DNA from: Viola odorata
Taxonomy: Eukaryota > Streptophyta > Magnoliopsida > Malpighiales > Violaceae
Reading direction: 5' to 3'
Length of the DNA: 64,000 nt
Assembly (NCBI GenBank): GCA_963691705.1
Contig: OY829541.1
Location: 53,925,931 to 53,989,930, forward strand
The position numbers and the translations under genes are program-made. Shown here piece by piece: positions 8,451 through 23,400 of the stretch. The notes beneath the pieces were generated by a model, which saw only the letters and a program-made list of their open reading frames with translations, ran no database searches and had not been told where the DNA came from. Position 1 is the stretch's first letter. Each line of letters starts with the position of its first letter.

Positions 8451-11400
8451 TATCTCTTCATTTTACTTCATTCTCTTTCTTTTTTTATTTCTATTTACTT
8501 CACTCATTAGGTTGTAATAATGTTTGAATGCCTTGTTACCCGCGTTGTTACTCGATCCGATCTGAACTGTGTCTGACGGAACTTCGGATAAAAAGTAGAG
8601 GATTTGATAAATTTCGGAATTTGATTTGAAATTATCCGAAAATATGTAATATCTAAATGAATTTAGAATTTAAGTTTTATCTCTTAATTTTACTTCATTT
8701 TCTTCCTTTTTTTTTTCTTGCAATTTACTTCACTTATTAAGTTGTAATACTGTTTGAATGCCTTGTTACCCGATCCGATCTGAACTGTGTCTGACGGAAC
8801 TTCGGATAGAGAGTAGAGGATTTGATAAATTTCAGAATCTGATTCGAAATTATCCGAAAATATGAAATATCTGAATGAATTTGAAATTTAAGTTTTTATC
8901 TCTCTTCATTTTACTTCATTTTCTTTCTTTTTTTATTTCTATTTACTTCACTCATTAGGTTGTAATAATGTTTGAATGCCTTGTTACCCGATCCGATCCA
9001 AACTGTGTCTAACGAAACTTCGGATAGAAAGTAGAGGATATGATAAATTTCGGAATCTGATTCGAAATTATCCGAAAATAAGAAATATCTAAATGAATTT
9101 GGAATTTAAGTTTTATCTCTTAATTTTACTTCATTTTCTTCCTTTTCTTTTTCTTGCAATTTACTTCACTTATTAGGTTGTAATACTGTTTGAATGCCTT
9201 GTTACCCGATCCGATCTGAACTGTATCTGACGGAACTTCGCATAGAAAGTAGAGAATTTAATAAATTTCAGAATCTGATTCGAAATTATCCGAAAATATG
9301 AAATATCTGAATGAATTTGAAATTTAAGTTTTTATCTCTTCATTTTACTTCATTTTCTTTCTTTTTTTATTTCTATATACTTCACTCATTAGGTTGTAAT
9401 AATGTTTGAATGCCTTGTTACCCGCCTTGTTACTCGATCCGATGCACACTGTGTCTGACGGAACTTCGGATAGAAAGTAGAGGATTTGATAAATTTCAGA
9501 ATCTGATTTGAAATTATCCGAAAATATGAAATATCTAAATGAATTTAGAATTTAAGTTTTATCTCTTAATTTTACTTCATTTTCTTCCTTTTTTTTCTTG
9601 CAATTTACTTCACTTATTAGGTTGTAATACTGTTTGAATGCCTTGTTACCTGATCCGATGTGAAATGTGTCTGACGGAACTTCGGATAGAGAGTAGAGGA
9701 TTTGATAAATTTCAGAATCTGATTCGAAATTATCCGAAAATATGAAATATCTGAATGAATTTGAAATTTAAGTTTTTATCTCTTCATTTTACTTCATTTT
9801 CTTTCTTTTTTTATTTCTAATTACTTCACTCATTAGGTTGTAATAATGTTTGAATGCCTTGTTACCCGCCTTGTTACTCGATCCGATGCACACTGTGTCT
9901 GACGGAACTTCGGATAGAAAGTAGAGGATTTGATAAATTTCAGAATCTGATTTGAAATTATCCGAAAATATGAAATATCTAAATGAATTTAGAATTTAAG
10001 TTTTATCTCTTAATTTTACTTCATTTTCTTCCTTTTTTTTCTTGCAATTTACTTCACTTATTAGGTTGTAATACTGTTTGAATGCCTTGTTACCTGATCC
10101 GATGTGAAATGTGTCTGACGGAACTTCGGATAGAGAGTAGAGGATTTGATAAATTTCAGAATCTGATTCGAAATTATCCGAAAATATGAAATATCTGAAT
10201 GAATTTGAAATTTAAGTTTTTATCTCTTCATTTTACTTCATTTTCTTTCTTTTTTTATTTCTATTTACTTCACTCATTAGGTTGTAATAATGTTTGAATG
10301 CCTTGTTAGCCGATCCGATCCAAACTGTGTCTAACGAAACTTCGGATAGAAAGTAGAGGATATGATAAATTTCGGAATCTGATTCGAAATTATCCGAAAA
10401 TATGAAATATCTAAATGAATTTGGAATTTAAGTTTTATCTCTTAATTTTACTTCATTTTCTTCCTTTTCTTTTTCTTGCAATTTACTTCACTTATTAGGT
10501 TGTAATACAGTTTGAATGCCTTGTTACCCGATCCGATCGGAACTGTGTCTGACGGAACTTCGGATAGAGAGTAGAGGATTTGATAAATTTCGGAATCTGA
10601 TTCGAAATTATCCGAAAATATGAAATATCTGAATGAATTTGAAATTTAAGTTTTTATCTCTTCATTTTACTTCATTCTCTTTCTTTTTTTATTTCTATTT
10701 ACTTCACTCATTAGGTTCTAATAATGTTTGAATGCCTTGTTACCCGCGTTGTTACTCGATCCGATCTGAACTGTGTCTGACGGAACTTCGGATAGAAAGT
10801 AGAGGATTTGATAAATTTCGGAATTTGATTTGAAATTATCCGAAAATATGTAATATCTAAATGAATTTAGAATTTAAGTTTTATCTCTTAATTTTACTTC
10901 ATTTTCTTCCTTTTTTTTTTCTTGCAATTTACTTCACTTATTAAGTTGTAATACTGTTTGAATGCCTTGTTACCCGATCCGATCTGAACTGTGTCTGACG
11001 GAACTTCGGATAGAGAGTAGAGGATTTGATAAATTTCAGAATCTGATTCGAAATTATCCGAAAATATGAAATATCTGAATGAATTTGAAATTTAAGTTTT
11101 TATCTCTCTTCATTTTACTTCATTTTCTTTCTTTTTTTATTTCTATTTACTTCACTCATTAGGTTGTAATAATGTTTGAATGCCTTGTTACCCGATCCGA
11201 TCCAAACTGTGTCTAACGAAACTTCGGATAGAAAGTAGAGGATATGATAAATTTCGGAATCTGATTCGAAATTATCCGAAAATAAGAAATATCTAAATGA
11301 ATTTGGAATTTAAGTTTTATCTCTTAATTTTACTTCATTTTCTTCCTTTTCTTTTTCTTGCAATTTACTTCACTTATTAGGTTGTAATACTGTTTGAATG

Positions 11401-14400
11401 CCTTGTTACCCGATCCGATCTGAACTGTATCTGACGGAACTTCGCATAGAAAGTAGAGAATTTAATAAATTTCAGAATCTGATTCGAAATTATCCGAAAA
11501 TATGAAATATCTGAATGAATTTGAAATTTAAGTTTTTATCTCTTCATTTTACTTCATTTTCTTTCTTTTTTTATTTCTATATACTTCACTCATTAGGTTG
11601 TAATAATGTTTGAATGCCTTGTTACCCGCCTTGTTACTCGATCCGATGCACACTGTGTCTGACGGAACTTCGGATAGAAAGTAGAGGATTTGATAAATTT
11701 CAGAATCTGATTTGAAATTATCCGAAAATATGAAATATCTAAATGAATTTAGAATTTAAGTTTTATCTCTTAATTTTACTTCATTTTCTTCCTTTTTTTT
11801 CTTGCAATTTACTTCACTTATTAGGTTGTAATACTGTTTGAATGCCTTGTTACCTGATCCGATGTGAAATGTGTCTGACGGAACTTCGGATAGAGAGTAG
11901 AGGATTTGATAAATTTCAGAATCTGATTCGAAATTATCCGAAAATATGAAATATCTGAATGAATTTGAAATTTAAGTTTTTATCTCTTCATTTTACTTCA
12001 TTTTCTTTCTTTTTTTATTTCTAATTACTTCACTCATTAGGTTGTAATAATGTTTGAATGCCTTGTTACCCGCCTTGTTACTCGATCCGATGCACACTGT
12101 GTCTGACGGACCTTCGGATAGAAAGTAGAGGATTTGATAAATTTCAGAATCTGATTTGAAATTATCCGAAAATATGAAATATCTAAATGAATTTAGAATT
12201 TAAGTTTTATCTCTTAATTTTACTTCATTTTCTTCCTTTTTTTTCTTGCAATTTACTTCACTTATTAGGTTGTAATACTGTTTGAATGCCTTGTTACCTG
12301 ATCCGATGTGAAATGTGTCTGACGGAACTTCGGATAGAGAGTAGAGGATTTGATAAATTTCAGAATCTGATTCGAAATTATCCGAAAATATGAAATATCT
12401 GAATGAATTTGAAATTTAAGTTTTTATCTCTTCATTTTACTTCATTCTCTTTCTTTTTTTATTTCTATTTACTTCACTTATTAGGTTCTAATAATGTTTG
12501 AATGCCTTGTTACCCGCGTTGTTACTCGATCCGATCTGAACTGTGTCTGACGGAACTTCGGATAGAAAGTAGAGGATTTGATAAATTTCGGAATCTGATT
12601 TGAAATTATCCGAAAATACGTAATATCTAAATGAATTTAGAATTTAAGTTTTATCTCTTAATTTTACTTCATTTTCTTCCTTTTTTTTTTCTTGCAATTT
12701 ACTTCACTTATTAAGTTGTAATACTGTTTGAATGCCTTGTTACCCGATCCGATCGGAACTGTGTCTGACGGAACTTCGGATAGAGAGTAGAGGATTTGAT
12801 AAATTTCGGAATCTGATTCGAAATTATCCGAAAATATGAAATATCTGAATGAATTTGAAATTTAAGTTTTTATCTCTTCATTTTACTTCATTTTCTTTCT
12901 TTTTTTATTTCTATATACTTCACTCATTAGGTTGTAATAATGTTTGAATGCCTTGTTACCCGCCTTGTTACTCGATCCGATGCACACTGTGTCTGACGGA
13001 ACTTCGGATAGAAAGTAGAGGATTTGATAAATTTCAGAATCTGATTTGAAATTATCCGAAAATATGAAATATCTAAATGAATTTAGAATTTAAGTTTTAT
13101 CTCTTAATTTTACTTCATTTTCTTCCTTTTTTTTCTTGCAATTTACTTCACTTATTAGGTTGTAATACTGTTTGAATGCCTTGTTACCTGATCCGATGTG
13201 AAATGTGTCTGACGGAACTTCGGATAGAGAGTAGAGGATTTGATAAATTTCAGAATCTGATTCGAAATTATCCGAAAATATGAAATATCTGAATGAATTT
13301 GAAATTTAAGTTTTTATCTCTTCATTTTACTTCATTTTCTTTCTTTTTTTATTTCTAATTACTTCACTCATTAGGTTGTAATAATGTTTGAATGCCTTGT
13401 TACCCGATCGGATCCGAACTGTGTCTAACGAAACTTCGGATAGAAAGTGGAGGATATGATAAATTTCGGAATCTGATTCGAAATTATCCGAAAATATGAA
13501 ATATATAAATGAATTTGGAATTTAAGTTTTATCTCTTAATTTTACTTCATTTTCTTCCTTTTCTTTTTCTTGCAATTTACTTCACTTATTAGGTTGTAAT
13601 ACAGTTTGAATGCCTTGTTACCCGATCCGATCGGAACTGTGTCTGACGGAACTTCGGATAGAGAGTAGAGGATTTGATAAATTTCGGAATCTGATTCGAA
13701 ATTATCCGAAAATATGAAATATCTGAATGAATTTGAAATTTAAGTTTTTATCTCTTCATTTTACTTCATTCTCTTTCTTTTTTTATTTCTATTTACTTCA
13801 CTCATTAGGTTCTAATAATGTTTGAATGCCTTGTTACCCGCGTTGTTACTCGATCCTATCTGAACTGTGTCTGACGGAACTTCGGATAGAGAGTAGAGGA
13901 TTTGATAAATTTCGGAATCTGATTCGAAATTATCCGAAAATATGAAATATCTAAATGAATTTGAAATTTAAGTTTTTATCTCTCTTCATTTTACTTCATT
14001 TTCTTTCTTTTTTTATTTCTATTTACTTCACTCATTAGGTTGTAATAATGTTTGAATGCCTTGTTACCCGATCCGATCCAAACTGTGTCTAACGAAACTT
14101 CGGATAGAAAGTAGAGGATATGATAAATTTCGGAATCTGATTCGAAATTATCCGAAAATAAGAAATATCTAAATGAATTTGGAATTTAAGTTTTATCTCT
14201 TAATTTTACTTCATTTTCTTCCTTTTCTTTTTCTTGCAATTTACTTCACTTATTAGGTTGTAATACAGTTTGAATGCCTTGTTACCCGATCCGATCGGAA
14301 CTGTGTCTGACGGAACTTCGGATAGAGAGTAGAGGATTTGATAAATTTCGGAATCTGATTCGAAATTATCCGAAAATATGAAATATCTGAATGAATTTGA

Positions 14401-17400
14401 AATTTAAGTTTTTATCTCTTCATTTTACTTCATTCTCTTTCTTTTTTTATTTCTATTTACTTCACTCATTAGGTTCTAATAATGTTTGAATGCCTTGTTA
14501 CCCGCGTTGTTACTCGATCCGATCTGAACTGTGTCTGACGGAACTTCGGATAGAAAGTAGAGGATTTGATAAATTTCGGAATTTGATTTGAAATTATCCG
14601 AAAATATGTAATATCTAAATGAATTTAGAATTTAAGTTTTATCTCTTAATTTTACTTCATTTTCTTCCTTTTTTTTTTCTTGCAATTTACTTCACTTATT
14701 AAGTTGTAATACTGTTTGAATGCCTTGTTACCCGATCCGATCTGAACTGTGTCTGACGGAACTTCGGATAGAGAGTAGAGGATTTGATAAATTTCAGAAT
14801 CTGATTCGAAATTATCCGAAAATATGAAATATCTGAATGAATTTGAAATTTAAGTTTTTATCTCTCTTCATTTTACTTCATTTTCTTTCTTTTTTTATTT
14901 CTATTTACTTCACTCATTAGGTTGTAATAATGTTTGAATGCCTTGTTACCCGATCCGATCCAAACTGTGTCTAACGAAACTTCGGATAGAAAGTAGAGGA
15001 TATGATAAATTTCGGAATCTGATTCGAAATTATCCGAAAATAAGAAATATCTAAATGAATTTGGAATTTAAGTTTTATCTCTTAATTTTACTTCATTTTC
15101 TTCCTTTTCTTTTTCTTGCAATTTACTTCACTTATTAGGTTGTAATACTGTTTGAATGCCTTGTTACCCGATCCGATCTGAACTGTATCTGACGGAACTT
15201 CGCATAGAAAGTAGAGAATTTAATAAATTTCAGAATCTGATTCGAAATTATCCGAAAATATGAAATATCTGAATGAATTTGAAATTTAAGTTTTTATCTC
15301 TTCATTTTACTTCATTTTCTTTCTTTTTTTATTTCTATATACTTCACTCATTAGGTTGTAATAATGTTTGAATGCCTTGTTACCCGCCTTGTTACTCGAT
15401 CCGATGCACACTGTGTCTGACGGAACTTCGGATAGAAAGTAGAGGATTTGATAAATTTCAGAATCTGATTTGAAATTATCCGAAAATATGAAATATCTAA
15501 ATGAATTTAGAATTTAAGTTTTATCTCTTAATTTTACTTCATTTTCTTCCTTTTTTTTCTTGCAATTTACTTCACTTATTAGGTTGTAATACTGTTTGAA
15601 TGCCTTGTTACCTGATCCGATGTGAAATGTGTCTGACGGAACTTCGGATAGAGAGTAGAGGATTTGATAAATTTCAGAATCTGATTCGAAATTATCCGAA
15701 AATATGAAATATCTGAATGAATTTGAAATTTAAGTTTTTATCTCTTCATTTTACTTCATTTTCTTTCTTTTTTTATTTCTAATTACTTCACTCATTAGGT
15801 TGTAATAATGTTTGAATGCCTTGTTACCCGCCTTGTTACTCGATCCGATGCACACTGTGTCTGACGGAACTTCGGATAGAAAGTAGAGGATTTGATAAAT
15901 TTCAGAATCTGATTTGAAATTATCCGAAAATATGAAATATCTAAATGAATTTAGAATTTAAGTTTTATCTCTTAATTTTACTTCATTTTCTTCCTTTTTT
16001 TTCTTGCAATTTACTTCACTTATTAGGTTGTAATACTGTTTGAATGCCTTGTTACCTGATCCGATGTGAAATGTGTCTGACGGAACTTCGGATAGAGAGT
16101 AGAGGATTTGATAAATTTCAGAATCTGATTCGAAATTATCCGAAAATATGAAATATCTGAATGAATTTGAAATTTAAGTTTTTATCTCTTCATTTTACTT
16201 CATTTTCTTTCTTTTTTTATTTCTATTTACTTCACTCATTAGGTTGTAATAATGTTTGAATGCCTTGTTAGCCGATCCGATCCAAACTGTGTCTAACGAA
16301 ACTTCGGATAGAAAGTAGAGGATATGATAAATTTCGGAATCTGATTCGAAATTATCCGAAAATATGAAATATCTAAATGAATTTGGAATTTAAGTTTTAT
16401 CTCTTAATTTTACTTCATTTTCTTCCTTTTCTTTTTCTTGCAATTTACTTCACTTATTAGGTTGTAATACAGTTTGAATGCCTTGTTACCCGATCCGATC
16501 GGAACTGTGTCTGACGGAACTTCGGATAGAGAGTAGAGGATTTGATAAATTTCGGAATCTGATTCGAAATTATCCGAAAATATGAAATATCTGAATGAAT
16601 TTGAAATTTAAGTTTTTATCTCTTCATTTTACTTCATTCTCTTTCTTTTTTTATTTCTATTTACTTCACTCATTAGGTTCTAATAATGTTTGAATGCCTT
16701 GTTACCCGCGTTGTTACTCGATCCGATCTGAACTGTGTCTGACGGAACTTCGGATAGAAAGTAGAGGATTTGATAAATTTCGGAATTTGATTTGAAATTA
16801 TCCGAAAATATGTAATATCTAAATGAATTTAGAATTTAAGTTTTATCTCTTAATTTTACTTCATTTTCTTCCTTTTTTTTTTCTTGCAATTTACTTCACT
16901 TATTAAGTTGTAATACTGTTTGAATGCCTTGTTACCCGATCCGATCTGAACTGTGTCTGACGGAACTTCGGATAGAGAGTAGAGGATTTGATAAATTTCA
17001 GAATCTGATTCGAAATTATCCGAAAATATGAAATATCTGAATGAATTTGAAATTTAAGTTTTTATCTCTCTTCATTTTACTTCATTTTCTTTCTTTTTTT
17101 ATTTCTATTTACTTCACTCATTAGGTTGTAATAATGTTTGAATGCCTTGTTACCCGATCCGATCCAAACTGTGTCTAACGAAACTTCGGATAGAAAGTAG
17201 AGGATATGATAAATTTCGGAATCTGATTCGAAATTATCCGAAAATAAGAAATATCTAAATGAATTTGGAATTTAAGTTTTATCTCTTAATTTTACTTCAT
17301 TTTCTTCCTTTTCTTTTTCTTGCAATTTACTTCACTTATTAGGTTGTAATACTGTTTGAATGCCTTGTTACCCGATCCGATCTGAACTGTATCTGACGGA

Positions 17401-20400
17401 ACTTCGCATAGAAAGTAGAGAATTTAATAAATTTCAGAATCTGATTCGAAATTATCCGAAAATATGAAATATCTGAATGAATTTGAAATTTAAGTTTTTA
17501 TCTCTTCATTTTACTTCATTTTCTTTCTTTTTTTATTTCTATATACTTCACTCATTAGGTTGTAATAATGTTTGAATGCCTTGTTACCCGCCTTGTTACT
17601 CGATCCGATGCACACTGTGTCTGACGGAACTTCGGATAGAAAGTAGAGGATTTGATAAATTTCAGAATCTGATTTGAAATTATCCGAAAATATGAAATAT
17701 CTAAATGAATTTAGAATTTAAGTTTTATCTCTTAATTTTACTTCATTTTCTTCCTTTTTTTTCTTGCAATTTACTTCACTTATTAGGTTGTAATACTGTT
17801 TGAATGCCTTGTTACCTGATCCGATGTGAAATGTGTCTGACGGAACTTCGGATAGAGAGTAGAGGATTTGATAAATTTCAGAATCTGATTCGAAATTATC
17901 CGAAAATATGAAATATCTGAATGAATTTGAAATTTAAGTTTTTATCTCTTCATTTTACTTCATTTTCTTTCTTTTTTTATTTCTAATTACTTCACTCATT
18001 AGGTTGTAATAATGTTTGAATGCCTTGTTACCCGCCTTGTTACTCGATCCGATGCACACTGTGTCTGACGGACCTTCGGATAGAAAGTAGAGGATTTGAT
18101 AAATTTCAGAATCTGATTTGAAATTATCCGAAAATATGAAATATCTAAATGAATTTAGAATTTAAGTTTTATCTCTTAATTTTACTTCATTTTCTTCCTT
18201 TTTTTTCTTGCAATTTACTTCACTTATTAGGTTGTAATACTGTTTGAATGCCTTGTTACCTGATCCGATGTGAAATGTGTCTGACGGAACTTCGGATAGA
18301 GAGTAGAGGATTTGATAAATTTCAGAATCTGATTCGAAATTATCCGAAAATATGAAATATCTGAATGAATTTGAAATTTAAGTTTTTATCTCTTCATTTT
18401 ACTTCATTCTCTTTCTTTTTTTATTTCTATTTACTTCACTTATTAGGTTCTAATAATGTTTGAATGCCTTGTTACCCGCGTTGTTACTCGATCCGATCTG
18501 AACTGTGTCTGACGGAACTTCGGATAGAAAGTAGAGGATTTGATAAATTTCGGAATCTGATTTGAAATTATCCGAAAATACGTAATATCTAAATGAATTT
18601 AGAATTTAAGTTTTATCTCTTAATTTTACTTCATTTTCTTCCTTTTTTTTTTCTTGCAATTTACTTCACTTATTAAGTTGTAATACTGTTTGAATGCCTT
18701 GTTACCCGATCCGATCGGAACTGTGTCTGACGGAACTTCGGATAGAGAGTAGAGGATTTGATAAATTTCGGAATCTGATTCGAAATTATCCGAAAATATG
18801 AAATATCTGAATGAATTTGAAATTTAAGTTTTTATCTCTTCATTTTACTTCATTTTCTTTCTTTTTTTATTTCTATATACTTCACTCATTAGGTTGTAAT
18901 AATGTTTGAATGCCTTGTTACCCGCCTTGTTACTCGATCCGATGCACACTGTGTCTGACGGAACTTCGGATAGAAAGTAGAGGATTTGATAAATTTCAGA
19001 ATCTGATTTGAAATTATCCGAAAATATGAAATATCTAAATGAATTTAGAATTTAAGTTTTATCTCTTAATTTTACTTCATTTTCTTCCTTTTTTTTCTTG
19101 CAATTTACTTCACTTATTAGGTTGTAATACTGTTTGAATGCCTTGTTACCTGATCCGATGTGAAATGTGTCTGACGGAACTTCGGATAGAGAGTAGAGGA
19201 TTTGATAAATTTCAGAATCTGATTCGAAATTATCCGAAAATATGAAATATCTGAATGAATTTGAAATTTAAGTTTTTATCTCTTCATTTTACTTCATTTT
19301 CTTTCTTTTTTTATTTCTAATTACTTCACTCATTAGGTTGTAATAATGTTTGAATGCCTTGTTACCCGATCGGATCCGAACTGTGTCTAACGAAACTTCG
19401 GATAGAAAGTGGAGGATATGATAAATTTCGGAATCTGATTCGAAATTATCCGAAAATATGAAATATATAAATGAATTTGGAATTTAAGTTTTATCTCTTA
19501 ATTTTACTTCATTTTCTTCCTTTTCTTTTTCTTGCAATTTACTTCACTTATTAGGTTGTAATACAGTTTGAATGCCTTGTTACCCGATCCGATCGGAACT
19601 GTGTCTGACGGAACTTCGGATAGAGAGTAGAGGATTTGATAAATTTCGGAATCTGATTCGAAATTATCCGAAAATATGAAATATCTGAATGAATTTGAAA
19701 TTTAAGTTTTTATCTCTTCATTTTACTTCATTCTCTTTCTTTTTTTATTTCTATTTACTTCACTCATTAGGTTCTAATAATGTTTGAATGCCTTGTTACC
19801 CGCGTTGTTACTCGATCCTATCTGAACTGTGTCTGACGGAACTTCGGATAGAGAGTAGAGGATTTGATAAATTTCGGAATCTGATTCGAAATTATCCGAA
19901 AATATGAAATATCTAAATGAATTTGAAATTTAAGTTTTTATCTCTCTTCATTTTACTTCATTTTCTTTCTTTTTTTATTTCTATTTACTTCACTCATTAG
20001 GTTGTAATAATGTTTGAATGCCTTGTTACCCGATCCGATCCAAACTGTGTCTAACGAAACTTCGGATAGAAAGTAGAGGATATGATAAATTTCGGAATCT
20101 GATTCGAAATTATCCGAAAATAAGAAATATCTAAATGAATTTGGAATTTAAGTTTTATCTCTTAATTTTACTTCATTTTCTTCCTTTTCTTTTTCTTGCA
20201 ATTTACTTCACTTATTAGGTTGTAATACTGTTTGAATGCCTTGTTACCCGATCCGATCGGAACTGTGTCTGACGGAACTTCGGATAGAGAGTAGAGGATT
20301 TGATAAATTTCGGAATCTGATTCGAAATTATCCGAAAATATGAAATATCTGAATGAATTTGAAATTTAAGTTTTTATCTCTTCATTTTACTTCATTCTCT
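8450..20400 (+). repeat. Two tandem copies of a 5962-bp higher-order repeat (27 monomers)
   Basis: Rare variants recur exactly 5962 bp apart: AATAAGAAATATC (9081/15043, 11285/17247, 14161/20123), TGTTAGCCG (10305/16267), GACGGACCTTCGG (12111/18073), the BamHI-bearing CCCGATCGGATCCG (13401/19363) and CGATCCTATCTG (13851/19813). Copy 1 runs from about 8450 to 14400, copy 2 to about 20400. 5962 bp is 27 monomers, an odd number, because of an A-A register break near 13.85 and 19.81 kb. Where I compared the copies, differences are isolated single bases. Confidence 0.88.
8500..12500 (+). repeat. 2204-bp repeat (10 monomers) nested in the 5962-bp unit
   Basis: AATAAGAAATATC at 9081 and 11285, and the rare TTCGCATAGAAAG monomer (CATAG at 9241 and 11445), are both 2204 bp apart. 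The match starts near 8.5/10.7 kb and is lost near 10.3/12.5 kb, where TGTTAGCCG in one copy is replaced by CCCGCGTTG in the other. 2204 bp is five A/B dimers. The same pair reappears inside the second 5962-bp copy (15043/17247). Confidence 0.82.
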
Positions 20401-23400
20401 TTCTTTTTTTATTTCTATTTACTTCACTCATTAGGTTCTAATAATGTTTGAATGCCTTGTTACCCGCGTTGTTACTCGATCCGATCTGAACTGTGTCTGA
20501 CGGAACTTCGGATAGAAAGTAGAGGATTTGATAAATTTCGGAATCTGATTTGAAATTATCCGAAAATACGTAATATCTAAATGAATTTAGAATTTAAGTT
20601 TTATCTCTTAATTTTACTTCATTTTCTTCCTTTTTTTTTCTTGCAATTTACTTCACTTATTAGGTTGTAATACTGTTTGAATGCCTTGTTACCCGATCCG
20701 ATCGGAACTGTGTCTGACGGAACTTCGGATAGAGAGTAGAGGATTTGATAAATTTCGGAATCTGATTCGAAATTATCCGAAAATATGAAATATCTGAATG
20801 AATTTGAAATTTAAGTTTTTATCTCTTCATTTTACTTCATTTTCTTTTTTTTTTATTTCTATATACTTCACTCATTAGGTTATAATAATGTTTGAATGCC
20901 TTGTTACCCGCCTTGTTACTCGATCCGATGCACACTGTGTCTGACGGAACTTCGGATAGAAAGTAGAGGATTTGATAAATTTCAGAATCTGATTTGAAAT
21001 TATCCGAAAATATGTAATATCTAAATGAATTTATAATTTAAGTTTTATCTCTTAATTTTACTTCATTTTCTTCCTTTTTTTTTTCTTGCAATTTACTTCA
21101 CTTATTAAGTTGTAATACTGTTTGAATGCCTTGTTACCCGATCCGATCTGAACTGTGTCTGACGGAACTTCGGATAGAGAGTAGAGGATTTGATAAATTT
21201 CAGAATCTGATTCGAAATTATCCGAAAATATGAAATATCTGAATGAATTTGAAATTTAAGTTTTTATCTCTCTTCATTTTACTTCATTTTCTTTCTTTTT
21301 TTATTTCTATATACTTCACTCATTAGGTTGTAATAATGTTTGAATGCCTTGTTACCCGCCTTGTTACTCGATCCGATGCACACTGTGTCTGACGGAACTT
21401 TGGATAGAAAGTAGAGGATTTGATAAATTTCGGAATCTGATTTGAAATTATCCGAAAATATGAAATATCTAAATGAATTTAGAATTTAAGTTTTATCTCT
21501 TAATTTTACTTCATTTTCTTCCTTTTTTTTTCTTGCAATTTACTTCACTTATTAGGTTGTAATACTGTTTGAATTCCTTGTTACCTGATCCGATGTGAAA
21601 TGTGTCTGACGGAACTTCGGATAGAGAGTAGAGGATTTGATAAATTTCAGAATCTGATTCGAAATTATCCGAAAATATGAAATATCTGAATGAATTTGAA
21701 ATTTAAGTTTTTATCTCTTCATTTTACTTCATTTTCTTTCTTTTTTTATTTCTAATTACTTCACTCATTAGGTTGTAATAATGTTTGAATGCCTTGTTAC
21801 CCGATCCGATCCGAACTGTGTCTAACGAAACTTCGGATAGGAAGTGGAGGATATGATAAATTTCGGAATCTGATTCGAAATTATCCGAAAATATGAAATA
21901 TCTAAATGAATTTGGAATTTAAGTTTTATCTCTTAATTTTACTTCATTTTCTTCCTTTTTTTTTTCTTGCAATTTACTTCACTTATTAGGTTGTAATACT
22001 GTTTGAATGCCTTGTTACACGATCCGATCCGAACTGTATCTGACAGATTTTCGGATAGAGAGTAGAGGATTTGATAAATTTCGGAATCTGATTCGAAATT
22101 ATCCGAAAATATGAAATATCTGAATGAATTTGAAATTTAAGGTTTTATCTCTTCATTTTACTTCATTTTCTTTCTTTTTTTATTTCTATTTACTTCACTC
22201 ATTAGGTTGTAATAATGTTTGAATGCCTTGTTACCCGATCCGATCCAAACTGTGTCTAACGAAACTTCGGATAGAAAGTAGAGGATATGATAAATTTCGG
22301 AATCTGATTCGAAATTATCCGAAAATATGAAATATCTAAATGAATTTGGAATTTAAGTTTTATCTCTTAATTTTACTTCATTTTCTTCCTTTTCTTTTTC
22401 TTGCAATTTACTTCACTTATTAGGTTGTAATACAGTTTGAATGCCTTGTTACCCGATCCGATCGGAACTGTGTCTGACGGAACTTCGGATAGAGAGTAGA
22501 GGATTTGATAAATTTCGGAATCTGATTCGAAATTATCCGAAAATATGAAATATCTGAATGAAGTTGAAATTTAAGTTTTTATCTCTTCATTTTACTTCAT
22601 TCTCTTTCTTTTTTTATTTCTATTTACTTCACCCATCAGGTTCTAATAATGTTTGAATGCCTTGTTACCCGCGTTGTTACTCGATCCGATCTGAACTGTG
22701 TCTGACGGAACTTCGGATAGAAAGTAGAGGATTTGATAAATTTCGGAATTTGATTTGAAATTATCCGAAAATATGTAATATCTAAATGAATTTAGAATTT
22801 AAGTTTTATCTCTTAATTTTACTTCATTTTCTTCCTTTTTTTTTTCTTGCAATTTACTTCACTTATTAAGTTGTAATACTGGTTGAATGCCTTGTTACCC
22901 GATCCGATCTGAACTGTGTCTGACGGAACTTCGGATAGAGAGTAGAGGATTTGATAAATTTCGGAATCTGATTCGAAATTATCCGAAAATATGAAATATC
23001 TGAATGAATTTGAAATTTAAGTTTTTATCTCTCTTCATTTTACTTCATTTTCTTTCTTTTTTTATTTCTATTTACTTCACTCATTAGGTTGTAATAATGT
23101 TTGAATGCCTTGTTACCCGATCCGATCCAAACTGTGTCTAACGAAACTTCGGATAGAAAGTAGAGGATATGATAAATTTCGGAATCTGATTCGAAATTAT
23201 CCGAAAATAAGAAATATCTAAATGAATTTGGAAGTTAAGTTTTATCTCTTAATTTTACTTCATTTTCTTCCTTTTCTTTTTCTTGCAATTTACTTCACTT
23301 ATTAGGTTGTAATACTGTTTGAATGCCTTGTTACCCGATCCGATCGGAACTGTGTCTGACGGAACTTCGGATAGAGAGTAGAGGATTTGATAAATTTCGG

